From assembly GCA_005281725.1 (NCBI GenBank), contig SSBO01000008.1, positions 2,046,001-2,110,000 on the forward strand: a stretch of DNA of 64,000 bases, in the 5' to 3' direction. A program made the position numbers and the translations under genes. Position 1 is the stretch's first letter. Each line of letters begins with the position of its first letter. Source of the stretch: Wuchereria bancrofti. Lineage: Eukaryota; Nematoda; Chromadorea; Rhabditida; Onchocercidae. The notes below the pieces were generated by a model, which was not told the DNA's origin, made no database searches, and worked only from the letters and a program-made list of their open reading frames with translations. Below are positions 27,566 through 40,956 of the stretch, piece after piece.

Positions 27566-30500
27566 CTATTTATTTAATGAATAGAATTTTCTCACTTTTT
27601 TCCAAATAGGAATTCGATTTTTCAAATAATCGATTCCTTTCTCGGTTGCTCGAAATGCATCTTGTCTATGTGGTGCACTTACAGCCATTATTACTGATGC
27701 TTCGCCAACAAATACTTTTCTGAAATGAATATATGAAATATTAAAAAAAAAAAGAAAAGTGAAAAAGTAGCAAAAGAAAGACAGCAATTACTAGAATGAA
27801 TAAAACAACACGGTAGAATTTACTAATATTAAGTTTCACCAATTATTAATTATCTGTCATACAACAAAAGATAATTGCAATAAATTACAATTCAATTCTA
27901 GTTCAAAAAATTACCAGTTGAAGTCATTTTACAAGTTTTTCAGAATTCTAACCAATTATTTATACACAATTCTCTTGCTAATACTAACTTTAATAGATTA
28001 ACAAATTGTCATTATCATGCATTTGATGTGACAAATAAGGTTTTTGCTTTACTCTTAAATGTAAATATAAAAAAAATGTAAAAAAAAAGTAAAATATATG
28101 TAAATGTAAATATATGACAACTTACCCGACTCTGTGAAATAATGCAATTCTATCAATTGCAGGGTAGCTTTTTCGTAATTCATTACACAATCTATCTAAT
28201 TCTTTATAAACCATCGCATCATATGCCTCAAATTCTAAGCGAACAACCTCTTTGTCACCAAAGTTATCCCTTGTAGTTCCTGCAAAAAAAAAAACGAAAA
28301 AAAACTACAATATGAATTTTATAACAATTTAATTATGAAAAATTATGAAGCGACAAACTGGCAATAAAAAATATAGAAGCACATAAAAAATAGAATATAA
28401 AATACAGAACTAATAATAACTAAGGGTGATAAAATGCCTGTAGTTTTGACAATGATCAGATTATACTTTCTTTTTTTAACCTTATAACTGCTAAAGTTAA
28501 AGTTATTCTACAATGGTCACATTAGAAATGTTACATAATATTAACCTAAAAATATCGATATACCGCCACTTTTTGGTTTATTAACAAATTCAACTGCATA
28601 AGACAATTGTAATTCATCGGCTTGAATTAGCAATAAGTTTGTGGATAGTTTTGAAAGCATCTAAAACAAAATAGTTCCTTGTGAAATCTCGATTAATTTC
28701 AAATCCCATTCAAAACTCTTAATTTTAATTTCAAAACTTTGTCATCAAAAAAAAAGAGAAAATCGAAATTCCTCTCAAACTGAGAAGAAATATTGTATAA
28801 AAACCCTTACAATTGTAATATAATGAAAGTAAACTCGAAATTTACCATTTTCACTTCGAATTCGCTAGAAAATTTTTGAATGTTTCCATCAACAAAAACA
28901 ATAGTTGACAAACGACGAGCAAAATTGAAAGCATTAGCTAAATGGTTTCTGTATGTGGGCCAAACAATTTCTTCCAGATATCTGAAATTCGATAAAATGA
29001 TAACTTAAAATTATTGAATAGCATTCATTCATTTTATTTGTTCAAAATTTCATTCATATGTTTCAAAAAAAGTTTCTGAATTATTTTTTAACTTACGATG
29101 AACGATCATTAACATTGCTAATTACTACATCAGCAAGAAAATTTTTACTTCAGGAAAGTCATGTAAATGTTTTTTGAATTGACTCAAGATATTGCTACCG
29201 AACCATATATTTTTTATGTGTCAAAGTTCATCGCTGGTAATCAATGAGTCAATAATGAAAAGTTAAGAGGCCAGTTTTTTTTTTCGTTTTTTAAGAAAAA
29301 ATTCAAGGACAAATCTAGCAATTAATTTTTAAAAAAACTAAAATCAAAAATTTATTTTTAATTTTTTTTTAAATGAAGACGCGCATTCCTTCCAAGAATT
29401 TCAAAAATTCAAACTGTTTTTACAGAATGAAATTCACAAATATATGATTTTCAGAGATTTATATTCTAAGAAGAAATGCAAAAAATACCCAGGTAAATCC
29501 ATTGGATTATATTCACGAGCTGTACGTCTTTGTTCACACAAACTATAATTTAATGTAATAAAAATACATCGATGTAACAGCTGGCGCAAACTATCAATTT
29601 CCATTATCATATTCCCTTCAGCAATCACAAAATCGTTTTCACTAATTGCTTTTTGTAAATTTAACACAAATTTTTGCGTATCCAACTGAAATGAACTCTA
29701 AATGAAATATAAAAATTGAGCTTTCAGAGATATTTCCCAGATATTTTCTCTGATCATAAGATTTATAATTGAAACAGAAATATTTCTATTATTTTTCGCT
29801 AAATCTTCCAAAAAGATTCAAAGAAATCTTACTAACTTCATCCATCATCATTTTATGGAACAAAACATTGAGTATTATTGATAAAAGATACGGTGCTTAA
29901 AATTGATGATTTCAAATGCAAATATCACTATTACTATAAAACTAATTTATTTCAAAAATAGCGAAAATTTTTGGATTCAAAAAATATTGCATGACAATTG
30001 AAATATTAAGCAAGGTTTTAATTGAATGTAAAAATTATTCTCAAATTTAATCCAGTGCTTCATTATGCGTAATATCAAATTAATTAAATTAGCTTTAAAT
30101 ATACCGCATTTATTGTATCATAATTATAAAATATAATTTTTGGATCTGAGCGGCTTACGACACGTTCCAGTTGTTCTTCCGGATGATAAAATGCATCTTG
30201 AGAAAGCACTGCTACTCGCATACCTTCTTTAATCAACTTGAAAAATTATAACTTATTAGAACTTCACATTGAATAATGGATTACCATAGAAAAAGTTTTA
30301 TATTCAAATTTTAAATTTAGTTACAATGCAGAATCAATTCATAAGTAACACTTTTACAATTGTTAAAGATTATAGGAGTCAACTGGTAAAATGGTAATAA
30401 ATTAATTGGTAAAATCGTAATAAATTACCTTAAAGTACTCTTAATAAAGAGTACAATGATACCTTTTCTTTATCTTTGTAAAATCCTTGTAAAATTTTTG

Positions 30501-31068
30501 AAAAAAAAAAAGTTTACTCTTGTAAAATTTTACTCTTACATTTCATATGCTTTTAAAAGGCAGTTTAAGATAGAATGAGTATACAGAATACGATTTTAAA
30601 TAAATACTTTTTGTCCTCAAAAAATAGTTGAGAAAAATTTATCACAAATCTTACAGCAGTAGATAATGTTTTTGAAAGTGTTGTTTTACCGCTATTTGAA
30701 CAGCCAGCAATACCTAAGACATAAGCGCCACTATTTATTGCTTCATTGCGCATTTCACGTCGTCTTGGCCAACTTATAAAATCTTTCATAATTTGTGTAA
30801 CTGAAATGAGAACTGAAAAGAAATAAAGCAAAATTCGAAGCCAAATTTAATAACCAAATCTAGTGAAATCAAAAAAAAGAAAAAAAAACAAATGTTTTAT
30901 CAGTTATATCAACAAATATATGATAAAATTAATTGATAAAATGATTAAGATCTGCGGCACTACAACTTATAAAAAAGAATCAAATCATACCATAACATCG
31001 TGTTTAGCATTTTTTATAGCTTAACAAAATTACTTACTTGATTTTGTAGTTGAAATTGATTCAGCCAT
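27566..31068 (-). CDS. Nicotinamide riboside kinase fused to molybdopterin synthase large subunit (MoaE/MOCS2B)
   Basis: Eight exons: 31038-31068, 30655-30800, 30105-30236, 29489-29685, 28846-28981, 28546-28660, 28126-28279, 27566-27719; 354 residues. Residues 1-214 are kinase: Walker A GCSNSGKTT (43-51), SQDAF (D73, matching the catalytic Asp of human NRK1), EQRRTAREYNPMDLPGY and EEIVWPTY. This family phosphorylates nicotinamide riboside to NMN. Residues 215-354 are MoaE: LGTTRDNFGDKEVVRLEFEA, ALFHRVGKVFVGE, SAPHRQDAF and DYLKNRIPIWKK, with the two conserved lysines (K337, K344); MoaE transfers sulphur to make molybdopterin. The domains join at a phase-0 junction where the MoaE exon starts with ATG directly after TTTTAG. 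Two separate products from one locus are therefore an alternative, but no AATAAA lies between them on the coding strand. Confidence 0.85.
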
Positions 31069-32228
31069 GATTTTATTAATTATGTTAACAGTAGCACTGC
31101 TAATATCAATTTGACCTTTTGAAAGAAATCAATAAGAGATCATATCATTTACGTATAGAAGTAGGAATCCGTTACATTACAAATTTATTGCATAATATGA
31201 TAAAATGTAAAAATTTTTAAATTAGATAAAATGGATATGGTAGTATTTCAGCAATTTCACCAGCGAGGAAAACTAACTTCTCGCTTTCCTACAAATAAGT
31301 CTGAAAATCAAAATAAAACTACTAGAGGAAGGCAATTAAATCTAAGATTAGAATAGTAAAACGAAGAAGGAGCTATAAGATCTCATAAACTTGATTAATT
31401 TTATGATAAATTCACGAGATTATTTTATGTTTTTACTTCTTTGTGTGCCATAATTAACATTTCATTAAGAAAAAAAAAAAAAATATTCGTAATGCTGTCT
31501 TTATTACAGGTGAACGAATTGAACCAATTTTATTTTTTGAACAATCTTAAAGATAAAAATATTCTTACTGATATATTCACTTTCAAGAATACAACAAATA
31601 CTTCGAATTAATCAAAAGCAGAACAACATTAAAAATGGATTATGTTGAGATCGATTAATAAAACTATTTAAATAAAACATAGATAAATAAATAAACAAAA
31701 GCAGTAAATGAACGAATACATCGAACTGGATGAAATAAGCAAGCAAATTAAAGTTATAAAATGAGATATTGCAACTTTTGTTATTTAAACGAAATTCACA
31801 CATCTTCAAGAGAAAAAGACTATCTCTTTGTACTACAAGGAAAGTTGAAATTTAGCAATTAAAATTGGATGAAAATAATTTAAGATATCGATGTATTCAA
31901 AATTTTGAAAGCCACTAAAATTAGTACAATTAAAGGAAAAACTTATAACTACCATTAATACAACAAGATTGAGATTTTAGGATAATTCAATACTCACAGA
32001 AATTAATTAAATTAAACGAAATGATCTGATGAATGGTATAATGAAACACCAATCATTAAATCATTCTGTTTAAAAATTAATTTTTCGTCCTCGTCAAACT
32101 GATAATCTTTGAATCAGAAGCATTTTTAAATCTTCTTTGAGCTTATTAATTTCAACATTTGGCACGTCTAATCATCTATTCATACCAATTTTGTTCATTT
32201 TGTATTAAATACTGCCATTTACTTTTTA
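31069..32228. other. Intergenic interval
   Basis: No exon recognised on either strand. It is AT-rich with short homopolymers and presumably includes the promoter of the kinase/MoaE gene near 31.1 kb. Confidence 0.5.
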
Positions 32229-32676
32229 ATTTTTCAAGATATTAGCACATAACACGTGTAGTTGCATCAATACTAGCAAATAAACAATATTTGTCCTTTG
32301 ATAAAAAGATTTCTGTATTTTTGAATATTGCAAACTCTTCCAACAGTCTTTGAATTATTGATAAAGGAAGAAAAGAGAGCTTAACACTCGAATATTTACA
32401 TTTTTGCAATTTTATTTGGATGGTAATCTGATTCTTCGAAATGAATTCTGAAATGAATTAGTATTCTGAAAATTATGTAATTCAGTAATTAAACTTATAA
32501 AAGTCATACAAAACAGATATTAATATCGCTCTTCTTTGCTATTTAATTACTTATGAAGCAGTAACTTTCCGTTAATATGAATTCCGCAATTTTAAGTCCA
32601 CCATAAAAATAACTTACCAGTGCAGAAATGCCATCTTCAAAAAATAATCCGGTATGAAACTGATATTCAGGATCTG
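32229..32676 (-). CDS. Two orphan terminal exons of an unrecognised protein
   Basis: Exon about 32633-32676 reads DPEYQFHTGLFFEDGISAL and ends at a GTAAGT donor in phase 0. It can be joined to 32229-32431 through a TTCGAAG acceptor, giving NQITIQIKLQKCKYSSVKLS and, after about 20 more residues, FKNTEIFLSKDKYCLFASID, ending ATTRVMC then stop. The second exon is open for about 75 codons, long for this AT content. The 5' end is unresolved; an in-phase fragment upstream near 32.97 kb ends at another GTAAGT. The family is not recognised; a tRNA-splicing endonuclease subunit of the Sen15 type crossed my mind but is not supported by a clear motif. Confidence 0.4.
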
Positions 32677-33080
32677 AAAATGTAAATAATTTGAAAAGTG
32701 CTTTGCTTACCATTTCGTTTCAACTTTTAACATTAATTAATACTCTAACCTAATGAACAATATTAGATTTTTTTTTAACTCCGGAAAGAAACCGTTTTAG
32801 TTTGGCATAAAATATCTTATATCTTATTTATTTTAGAATTAGTAGTTATGAATGAAGTGAAAGAAAAATCAACTAGTACTGAAACCAGTAAAAATGATAA
32901 CGATTAAAATATAATAGCGATAAATGGCAGAGTAAGTTAAGGAAGATAGCTAAGAGAATATAACTTACTAATTAAAGTTCGGAACAGATATCTTAGCAGT
33001 GAAATTCCAAGAGTCAAACTTAGAAACACACAAATTTGATTGATAAAAGAATAATATTATAACTTTAGAAACTTAATCAC

Positions 33081-36000
33081 CTAAACAATATTTTTGAACG
33101 CCGCTATTGATTCGTCTTTAGAACGTGGAAAATCAGAATGATTATTTGGCGAAAATTCAGTATCATCGGACGATGAGAATTCAGCATCAACTATAAGAAC
33201 AGTGGTCAAATTTCAAATTCTCGAAAATTTGCTCTAACAAATTTATTAATAGATGAGTGATGGATTTTTCCATTATCTCTTGCTAGCAATTATTAAAGTA
33301 GTAGTAGCTAGTTACTATAATATAATGATTTGATATCAAAATCCTGAAATATGATCCAACTATTTCCTTCTAAAAATGAGGAAGCATATGAGTGAATTAA
33401 TTTGTGAAACTCACGATAGCTCGAAAATTGATTCTTCTCGTTCGTTTTCACTGCATCAAGCTAGAAAACATCACATATTCTAGAAAATTCTTTCATGGAA
33501 AAATTTTTAGTCAAAAATCTTCCAAAGCTTTTTTTTTATGAAACTAACCTTTGGATGATTTTCTATCTCGAATTCATCATTAAAGTCGGAAAACTCATCA
33601 AAATCCATTGAATTGTAGGAAGGCTTTAGATTCTTCTCCTTTCCAACTTCATCTCTCTCATCCACTTTAGCTGTAACACATATTTATGATTTAAAATGAT
33701 GGTTTGTTTAAAAAAAATTTTGGAATCTTTAAAAAATTTCTCGAATTAATGCAAGCATATTTTTTAAGAAATCAAAAATACTTACCTGGAGAATGAAATG
33801 ATTTGCTATTAGATGAAAATTGCTTCTGCAACAAACAAATAGACGAATAACACAAAACATGGATTAAACATTCATCTTACTATAAGGAATTAATCCCGCT
33901 AACAGTTTCCTACATCCAACTGGAATTATTATTTATAGAGATATAAGAGAGTGACAACTAGATGATAATACAGAAGAGACTAAGAATAAAAACTTTACTT
34001 AAAAAAAACTTAAAACTAGAAAAAAAAACTTTGTCGATGAGTACCATTACCTTTGGTAATAACATATTCGAGACTTCATTCGAGATTTCGTCTTCACTGG
34101 AACCGGAAAATTCATCTCGAATAATAGATGGACCAGCTTTGAGAAAACCAAGCTGTTTTCGTTTGCAACTACTCCGATCTAAATATATAGTAAATTGCTA
34201 TATAAAGTAAAAAAAAAATTTGAGATATATCATCAATTTGTGAAGTATACTACTAATTTCTACTCTCTCCAGTAATGTTTATAATTGATTAACTTCCATT
34301 TGTCAGCAAAATTAATCAATGATACTATTCCTCTATACTTCTATACTTTAACCTCTTTAAATAAAAAAAGAGAAATGTGAATAAATATGAACAAACACTC
34401 TACTGCAACAGTCACGAGAGATAGTGTAAAATAACCTTGGCGTCCAGAGATAGAAGAATCAATGTTCGAAGAGTTAATATTCGCCATCTCTACCTGCAAA
34501 TGTTACTTAAAGAATTTTGTAATGAAGCTCTCCTAACAAAGTCAAATAATTTACTGGTTAATAATTTACCTTCTATATAGTTATTTATTTATGTTGCACA
34601 CAGGATTTAAAACTAAGAATAAAACTTCAATTTTTTTGTCTTTATGTTTACTATTATTCTAAATATTATTTTACTAGTATTTTACTATCTTTTTCGATGG
34701 ATCACAGGATTACATAAGAGTAAATGATTACTTTTTATTTATATTAAAGTCAACAGTGAGCTTTTGTGTTGATATTATATAATAATTGATATTATGCAAG
34801 ATAACTCATAGCTAATTTTAAAGCAAGTCCTTCTAACAAAATTCTTAAAAAAAAAAAAAAAAAAACTATGACATGGATAAATGCATTTCCAGTGATAAAT
34901 GCTAGTCAAATTGTCGAAAGAAAAGAAAACTCAATTTTGAATTCTTAAAATTTTGTAAACTATTTTGTGTTATGAAAAGCCTTCTACATCCTGTTAAAAA
35001 GAAATTGATCGATTACTTGAATGACACAATTCAAGATACTTCTCAGATCAGAGATAACAAACAAAACATCTTTCATGAATTCATGTCACACACTTTTCAA
35101 TCGTAATGTTACTTTCTAATTCATATTTGCAAGTTAATATATTTTTGCATATATTTGATATATTTGCAACTTTCTAATTCATATTTGCAAGTATAATGCA
35201 AGTTAACGCGATATCCCTTCAATGTTCTACATTTTTAACTAGAACTAACCATAAAGTCATACTCTTTCATGGATAATTTGTCTAGAATTCACGATAAAGT
35301 ATTAAAGTAAGTTTATAATTCACTGTAATAAATATTTTTTAAAAATAAATTTCCAGGGAAAATGGACGCAAATATTTATGGAAGTACCATCTTAAATTTA
35401 TTAAAAATAGAAAATGACGGATCATAAAAATCCTATCCTTTTCAAAAATATAACTTAATAATTTCACTGGAAGAAAAAATGAAACCCACGTATGGTTGAT
35501 CTTTCCCAATATCGCATGTTTTCAAGCTTAAGGCTTACTTACTTGCTTAGAAAGACTACTTCTCTTCAGCTTTCAGTCTATGGAGATGAAAAACTGGAAG
35601 AAATTCAAACCTGCCCTTGTATTTCTAATTGTGGGATAAATATTCAAATGGTCGAAGTGAAGAGGATACTTTAATTTTTTTTAAACTTTTTTTATCTATC
35701 TATTCTTTTAACAAAAGCAAAAAAAAAAAAACTTTATCGCAAAAAGAAAGAGCAATTAATTGTTAGAATCAATTAATAAAAAAAAAAAATTTCAGTTCTT
35801 TAGTAAGTAAAAAAAATAGTAAAAAGTAAGTAAAAAAAAAATAGTTTTATAGTAAAAAAAAAAAATCATTCAAAAAATATAATCAGATCAAATAGTTAAA
35901 AAGTTAGTAACAGAATGAATAACTGAAAAGTTAGAAATAAACATCAATTAAAAAAAAGAGATAAGTTAATGCACAAACCAGATAATTCTCTAGAAAGCTT

Positions 36001-37505
36001 CTTTGATTTACATTTCTTTCGAGCATTTTAACTCGAGCACATAAACTGAAAAAAAAAGTCAAGTTTTATAACTTCTTGTTAAACAGTACACAATAACAAT
36101 AAAACCAGAAGATATCAGGAAACAAGAAGAGATTAAAATGCAATAAAAATTAGAAAAAAAGATAGGAAAAAACACTTCCAACATAGGACTCACAGTGAAT
36201 TAGTTCCATATATGAATGAGAAAGCTTTAATTTGAAGTTAAGTAGAAAGTGTCATTTTCTTCCAATCTTGGTAAATACAACATTTTAAACGGTAAAGAAA
36301 ACATCAAAGAAATTGAAAAATTCTTGTAAGAGTAAGAAAGCTCTGCGGAACGGAAAATTACTTTTTCGAGCAGAACTTTTCTACAGCATTCGGAGGTAGA
36401 CCGGCAGTTTTCAAGAAGTGTTCCAAAATTATACATGCATTATCTTTCTCTTTTCGTATTTGCAAAATTGATCTTAAAATTGACATTAACAAAAAGTAAA
36501 TAACAGAAAAACAAAAAAATATTCAGTGTAATTGTGATATGCCTCATTCGATCCTTCAATCGTTAGATTATTCCACGCTTCATAAAATTTTAAGAAATTT
36601 TTTCACGAACCAATGCAAGTTATTCCCTCCTAATTTATTTAACATCTTTTAATCTCCTAAATGCAAAATATTAGTTTAGATAAATGAACATTTTCCGTAC
36701 CATCACGCAAGATCAAACTTTTCGAAATCAGTAATATTTCATTGTTATAATAAGAATGCTGGAAAACATGTAAACCTTCTATCCAGTTTACGTTGTTTGC
36801 CTTTAAAATATTCATTGAGACGTGCCTCAACAGCGAGAGCAAAATCACGATTATTATCTACACCAACCATCTGATAAGCTTGTTGTCGTAACTCGTTGCT
36901 AGTTGTCATCATAAATATTTGCGCCAATGAATCAGCCAAAGTACCAGCTGGCTGAAAGATTAAGATTTTATTTTAATGAAAAAACTGTAGAACCTCTCAT
37001 CAGAAAGTTAGATAATCACATCAAAAATGGATAATAAATGATTCATTTTTGATCCAGAATGATTCATTACATTCCAACAAGTATCGTTAACTCAGAAAAG
37101 AAATTTTATTTTAAACCTTTAAAAAAAAATGTTTTGCTTTATTGTAAAACTTGTTTTGCAAAAAAAAAAAAAAATGTCTGTACTACAGATATTTGATAGG
37201 TAATTTATACCAATTACTTTATTTTCTAATATATTCTCAACCAACATTCTATAACAGAGGAAAACAGAGAATTTCAAACTTCCAAATAAATATTTTCCTC
37301 ATTCATTCCTTTTGTGTAAATGGGTGATCATTTCAAAGATTAATGACAGAGTGAGTCATTTATACTGTAAATTATATTTTAGGAAATTCCCGTTATCTCG
37401 CCAAACATTTCACTTATCTAACAATACATAGAAAATATTGACAAGTCAAACATCATCTTCAAAGGAATAACTTACCGTTTCTAGATCAACTTCTCTAAAA
37501 TCCAT
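33081..37505 (-). CDS. Unrecognised 295-residue protein with helical N-terminus and acidic tail
   Basis: Ten exons: 37476-37505, 36776-36951, 36362-36472, 35979-36045, 34436-34493, 34051-34178, 33786-33825, 33549-33670, 33415-33460, 33081-33190; all phases close, from MDFREVDLET to FKNIV stop. Residues 1 to about 130 look helical (ADSLAQIFMMTTSNELRQQA, then ALAVEARLNEYFKGKQRKLD and ILEHFLKTAGLPPNAVEKF). The rest is polar and acidic with three short acidic aromatic segments: FSGSSEDE, MDFDEFSDFNDEFEIE and FSSSDDTEFSPNN. These resemble linear interaction motifs. There is no signal peptide or membrane segment, so a cytosolic or nuclear adaptor-like protein is a guess. I do not recognise the family. 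Confidence 0.75.
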
Positions 37506-38049
37506 AAATTCTCAATCGGTAAACCTGCAAAACTAATCTTTTGGAGAAAATATCAAAATATAAAACTAATGTATCAACAAACAATGCGGAAAAACGCAAC
37601 ATTCATTACGATGACAAAAATCCAAAAGTCACAACACACACACACACGAAGTTTTCAACAAATTGTTTTTACCTCTCCAAGAAAACTTTAACACTACGGA
37701 TATTGCCATTATTCTTGTATAAAAACCCTAACCATAAAAAAGTTTTAATAAAAATATATTACTATAACATTACTGTTATATAGTTTCAAGAACTATCATT
37801 AATGTTATGTTTGATTGACCATCAAATACTTGTATTACTGACTGAGGTATTAATCCTTATTTTATGATTCAGTAAGACATGCGTATGTACGTTCTATCTT
37901 TGTCGCTGTTGTTTCAAACCTGATATATTATTTCGCATTACATAAAACACTTTATTCACGAAAAAAGAAACAATAACATAGATTTTTATAATCCACTGAA
38001 TACAGAATCAGATGGGAATTGATAACATCCGAAAAGCAACAAAAATTTT
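37506..38049. other. Intergenic interval
   Basis: Separates the start of the unrecognised 295-residue gene from the stop of the NSMCE1 gene; both are on the minus strand about 545 bp apart. A short CA run (about 37636-37647) is present. A plus-strand frame of 80 codons lacks any family resemblance. Confidence 0.5.
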
Positions 38050-40956
38050 TTAAGATTGCATTTCTGCATCATATAATCTTTCTGCACTGCAGAAAGCGGT
38101 ATCACATTCATCTTCTTCGTCAAAGTTAGTTACAATACGACGTTTACGATTACCTGGAATATATTGTAGAGTTTTTGAATATGATTTTAAATGTTAACAA
38201 AATTAGACAATCGAAAAAAGTCAGAGTTCTCGTATAACTTAAACCAAGCTAGAAACCTTCAAAATTACTAAGCTTGGCTATGCTACAAAGTGCCATAATC
38301 TTATTGTGATTACTATAAAATTCAGGCACCATTTCCCAACGAATTTTAGTATTTCAAAAGCTCCTGGATAAAATTTAAAACAACCACTTCCTTTTGGTTA
38401 TTTTTACATTACTTTTAAACGCAAATGAACTTGTGAGGAAATTATTACAGTTACTATAGAAATGAGCACAATTTTTATAAAGAAACTTTGCGTAATTTTA
38501 ATTCTACCAGCACATAGATATTTACTCATTCTAACCCCATTTGGTAACAATACATTTAGAAACACCTGCTTTCACTTCTGATTTAATGAAATCAGTGAAC
38601 TAAGACAAAGACTAAAGCAGACACTTTGAAATATACATATAATTTTGTTGCAGTGAACAATAAAAGAAAAAAAAAAACCTTTCTGGTTCTGATTCACGCT
38701 TTGCATTTCGACAGGTAGACGAAGTCTAGCAGTACATGATTGACCAGATTCCAATTTACCAGGACAAAATACTTTTCCCGTTCTTACGGATTTTATAATT
38801 CTATAAATTAGGAAATTCGAATATGGGAAAAAGCAAATCTTATTCGTCTAATATATACAAACTGAGAAATCCTTATCTGCATGAAAACAAAATGCTGAAA
38901 GCATTAGCAGGAAATAAATTATTACGACATAAGCAAGATGAACTCATCATCTTGCTTGTTTTATAGTTTGGGTGGTACAAAAGTTTTCGAGCATCATTGT
39001 CAAACATACTTTAACTTCCCAAACCTCTTAAAGGATAATTCTATTCAGGAAATAAATCTCAGTTCAGCTTAACCTACTTTTTCAGTGGTTCAGTAAATAA
39101 TTGCAGAATCACAAATTTTTTAATCAATTTGATCTTGAAACTACTCATGCTAAAAAGGAGTTGAACAAGCAAAATATATGACTTTTACAAAACCAACTTC
39201 AAACCGCACTGCCTGTGAGAAAAAGTTTTACATATTTCGCAGAAAATTGCTCGGTTCTTCGTAACTATAAACTTGCCACATACAACGCATTTTTCAAGTC
39301 CGAGTTCATCTGCATATGAACTAAAGTAATTTTGTAACTCTGCAATTGCGCGGGCACCCAAGCGAATCGTTGCCGCTTCGGTATCCTAAGAAAATAAGAA
39401 AATATTGTAGATAAATCATCAATTAGGTTTTTTTGAATATTCCAAAATTTCTAATATCAATTATAAGTTGAGCAACATTATGCAAACTTCGTATGTTCTA
39501 AGTTCTTTGCATCCATCTCCGAAAGAAGTTAGCAAGTAAGTTTGATTTTTGCATTATGATAAAACGCAGTAGTCAGATCTAGAATATTTCTGAATATAAA
39601 TTTCAAAAAGTACCCTACAAAGTAATAAAAGGCTTTGGAAAAATGACATACCATCACTAGCCATTTATTTGAAACATAATGCTGCAAAAGATACTCTTCA
39701 TCTACTTTTTTGCCCTGCAAAGCATGCATGAATTTGTAAAGTTTGCTTTTTATTTACATTATTATGGAATTCGAAACCATAAAGTCAGAAAGGAATAAAA
39801 ATGTGACATGATAACTGGAAAAAGTGATGAGATATTTTGAATAGAACCATAACATCGTCTCAAACATAAAAGAAATTGGAAACTCTCGATATAAAAAGTC
39901 ATGCACAAACCTTCACTAGCAAATCTGAAGCCATCGATAGTGCTTCGTGTTTCGAAATCTCACCATTCTCACTGTTGCAAATAGCGTTTATCCACAAATG
40001 GAAGAGCGTAATTTCGGTTTGAGTTAAACCACATGCATCGCGTATAAAATCACTTGGTCTTTGGTCACTGAGCTGAAACAACAAATAAACCGCTTAGTCA
40101 ATAATCAATAATAGGATCAGAAGATGGATTGGATGAGATTTTTGGAAGATCATAAATTACTATGAGTTCGACTTGCAACTCTTACCAGCTGGTGCACTAA
40201 ATTTATGGTGCACAATCCGAATAAAATATTATCAGTTATTTATCAGGAGTAATAAAATCTTGTTAGTAATATTCAAAAATGACACTGAAACAAGTAACAA
40301 TTTCAGTTTCAAAAACATGTCAAGCCCACCAGTACGATATAACTGTTCTGGTCATCATATTCGTCGTCTGCTTGTATCAATCGAAGATTAAGTAAGTTTA
40401 GAGCATTATTGATAACCACGATTAACTTTTCAAGAAGTGCTTTTTCTTGTTCCTCATCTGGTTGAGTAACAGTATTACCTGAAACTTACAAATGCAAGAA
40501 ATATAAAAATCATGGGATAATTACTATCTCTATATAGAGTAACAAAATCAGATAAAGTACGGAACTCTTAAGAAGTCATGTATAAGCTTCATTATATTTA
40601 TAAATGTATTAAACGAAGGAAACGAAGATTGTTATCATGTCAAATTCAAAACAATTTACCTTGGGAATCATAGACTTGAACATACTGAACAAATTTCATA
40701 CAAAAGTAATGAGCCTGTAAAGAAAAATTATTTTATTTATATATTAATGATGTTTTAAGATCAGATGTAAATCATGAATCCACAGCTACAGAACACAGTA
40801 ACGAGCTAAAACTATAACCAAGGAATATATGATCAACCTTACTTGCAAGATCCCGTGTTTAATGATAAGCTGTACGAGGTGCTTATGTGGTACACCGTAA
40901 TTTTCAACAATCCCTCGCAAAATTTCCAGTGAACTTGAATTTGAACATTCACTCAT
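38050..40956 (-). CDS. nsmce1: NSMCE1, RING-like subunit of the SMC5/6 complex
   Basis: Eight exons: 40843-40956, 40660-40714, 40330-40478, 39911-40072, 39652-39714, about 39189-39385, 38679-38800, 38050-38153; 321 residues against 266 in human NSMCE1. The N-terminal half is a winged-helix-type region (GVPHKHLVQLIIKHGILQAH, then LFHLWINAICNSENGEISKH and EYLLQHYVSNKWLVM). It is followed by RLGARAIAELQNYF and a variant RING: C214-VV-C217, C230-EI-C233, H238, C241, then C259 and C269. Nse1 binds Nse3 and works as a ubiquitin ligase component in DNA repair and chromosome maintenance. The last cysteine pair is spaced C-x9-C rather than C-x2-C. The exon 6 donor could instead be at 39198. A basic then acidic tail (NRKRR, DEEDE) ends the protein. 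Confidence 0.88.

Noticed and set aside
35492..35674. 60-codon plus-strand frame opposite an intron of the 295-residue gene
   Set aside because: No homology signal; minus-strand frames in the same place are broken, so it is not an exon of the host gene either.
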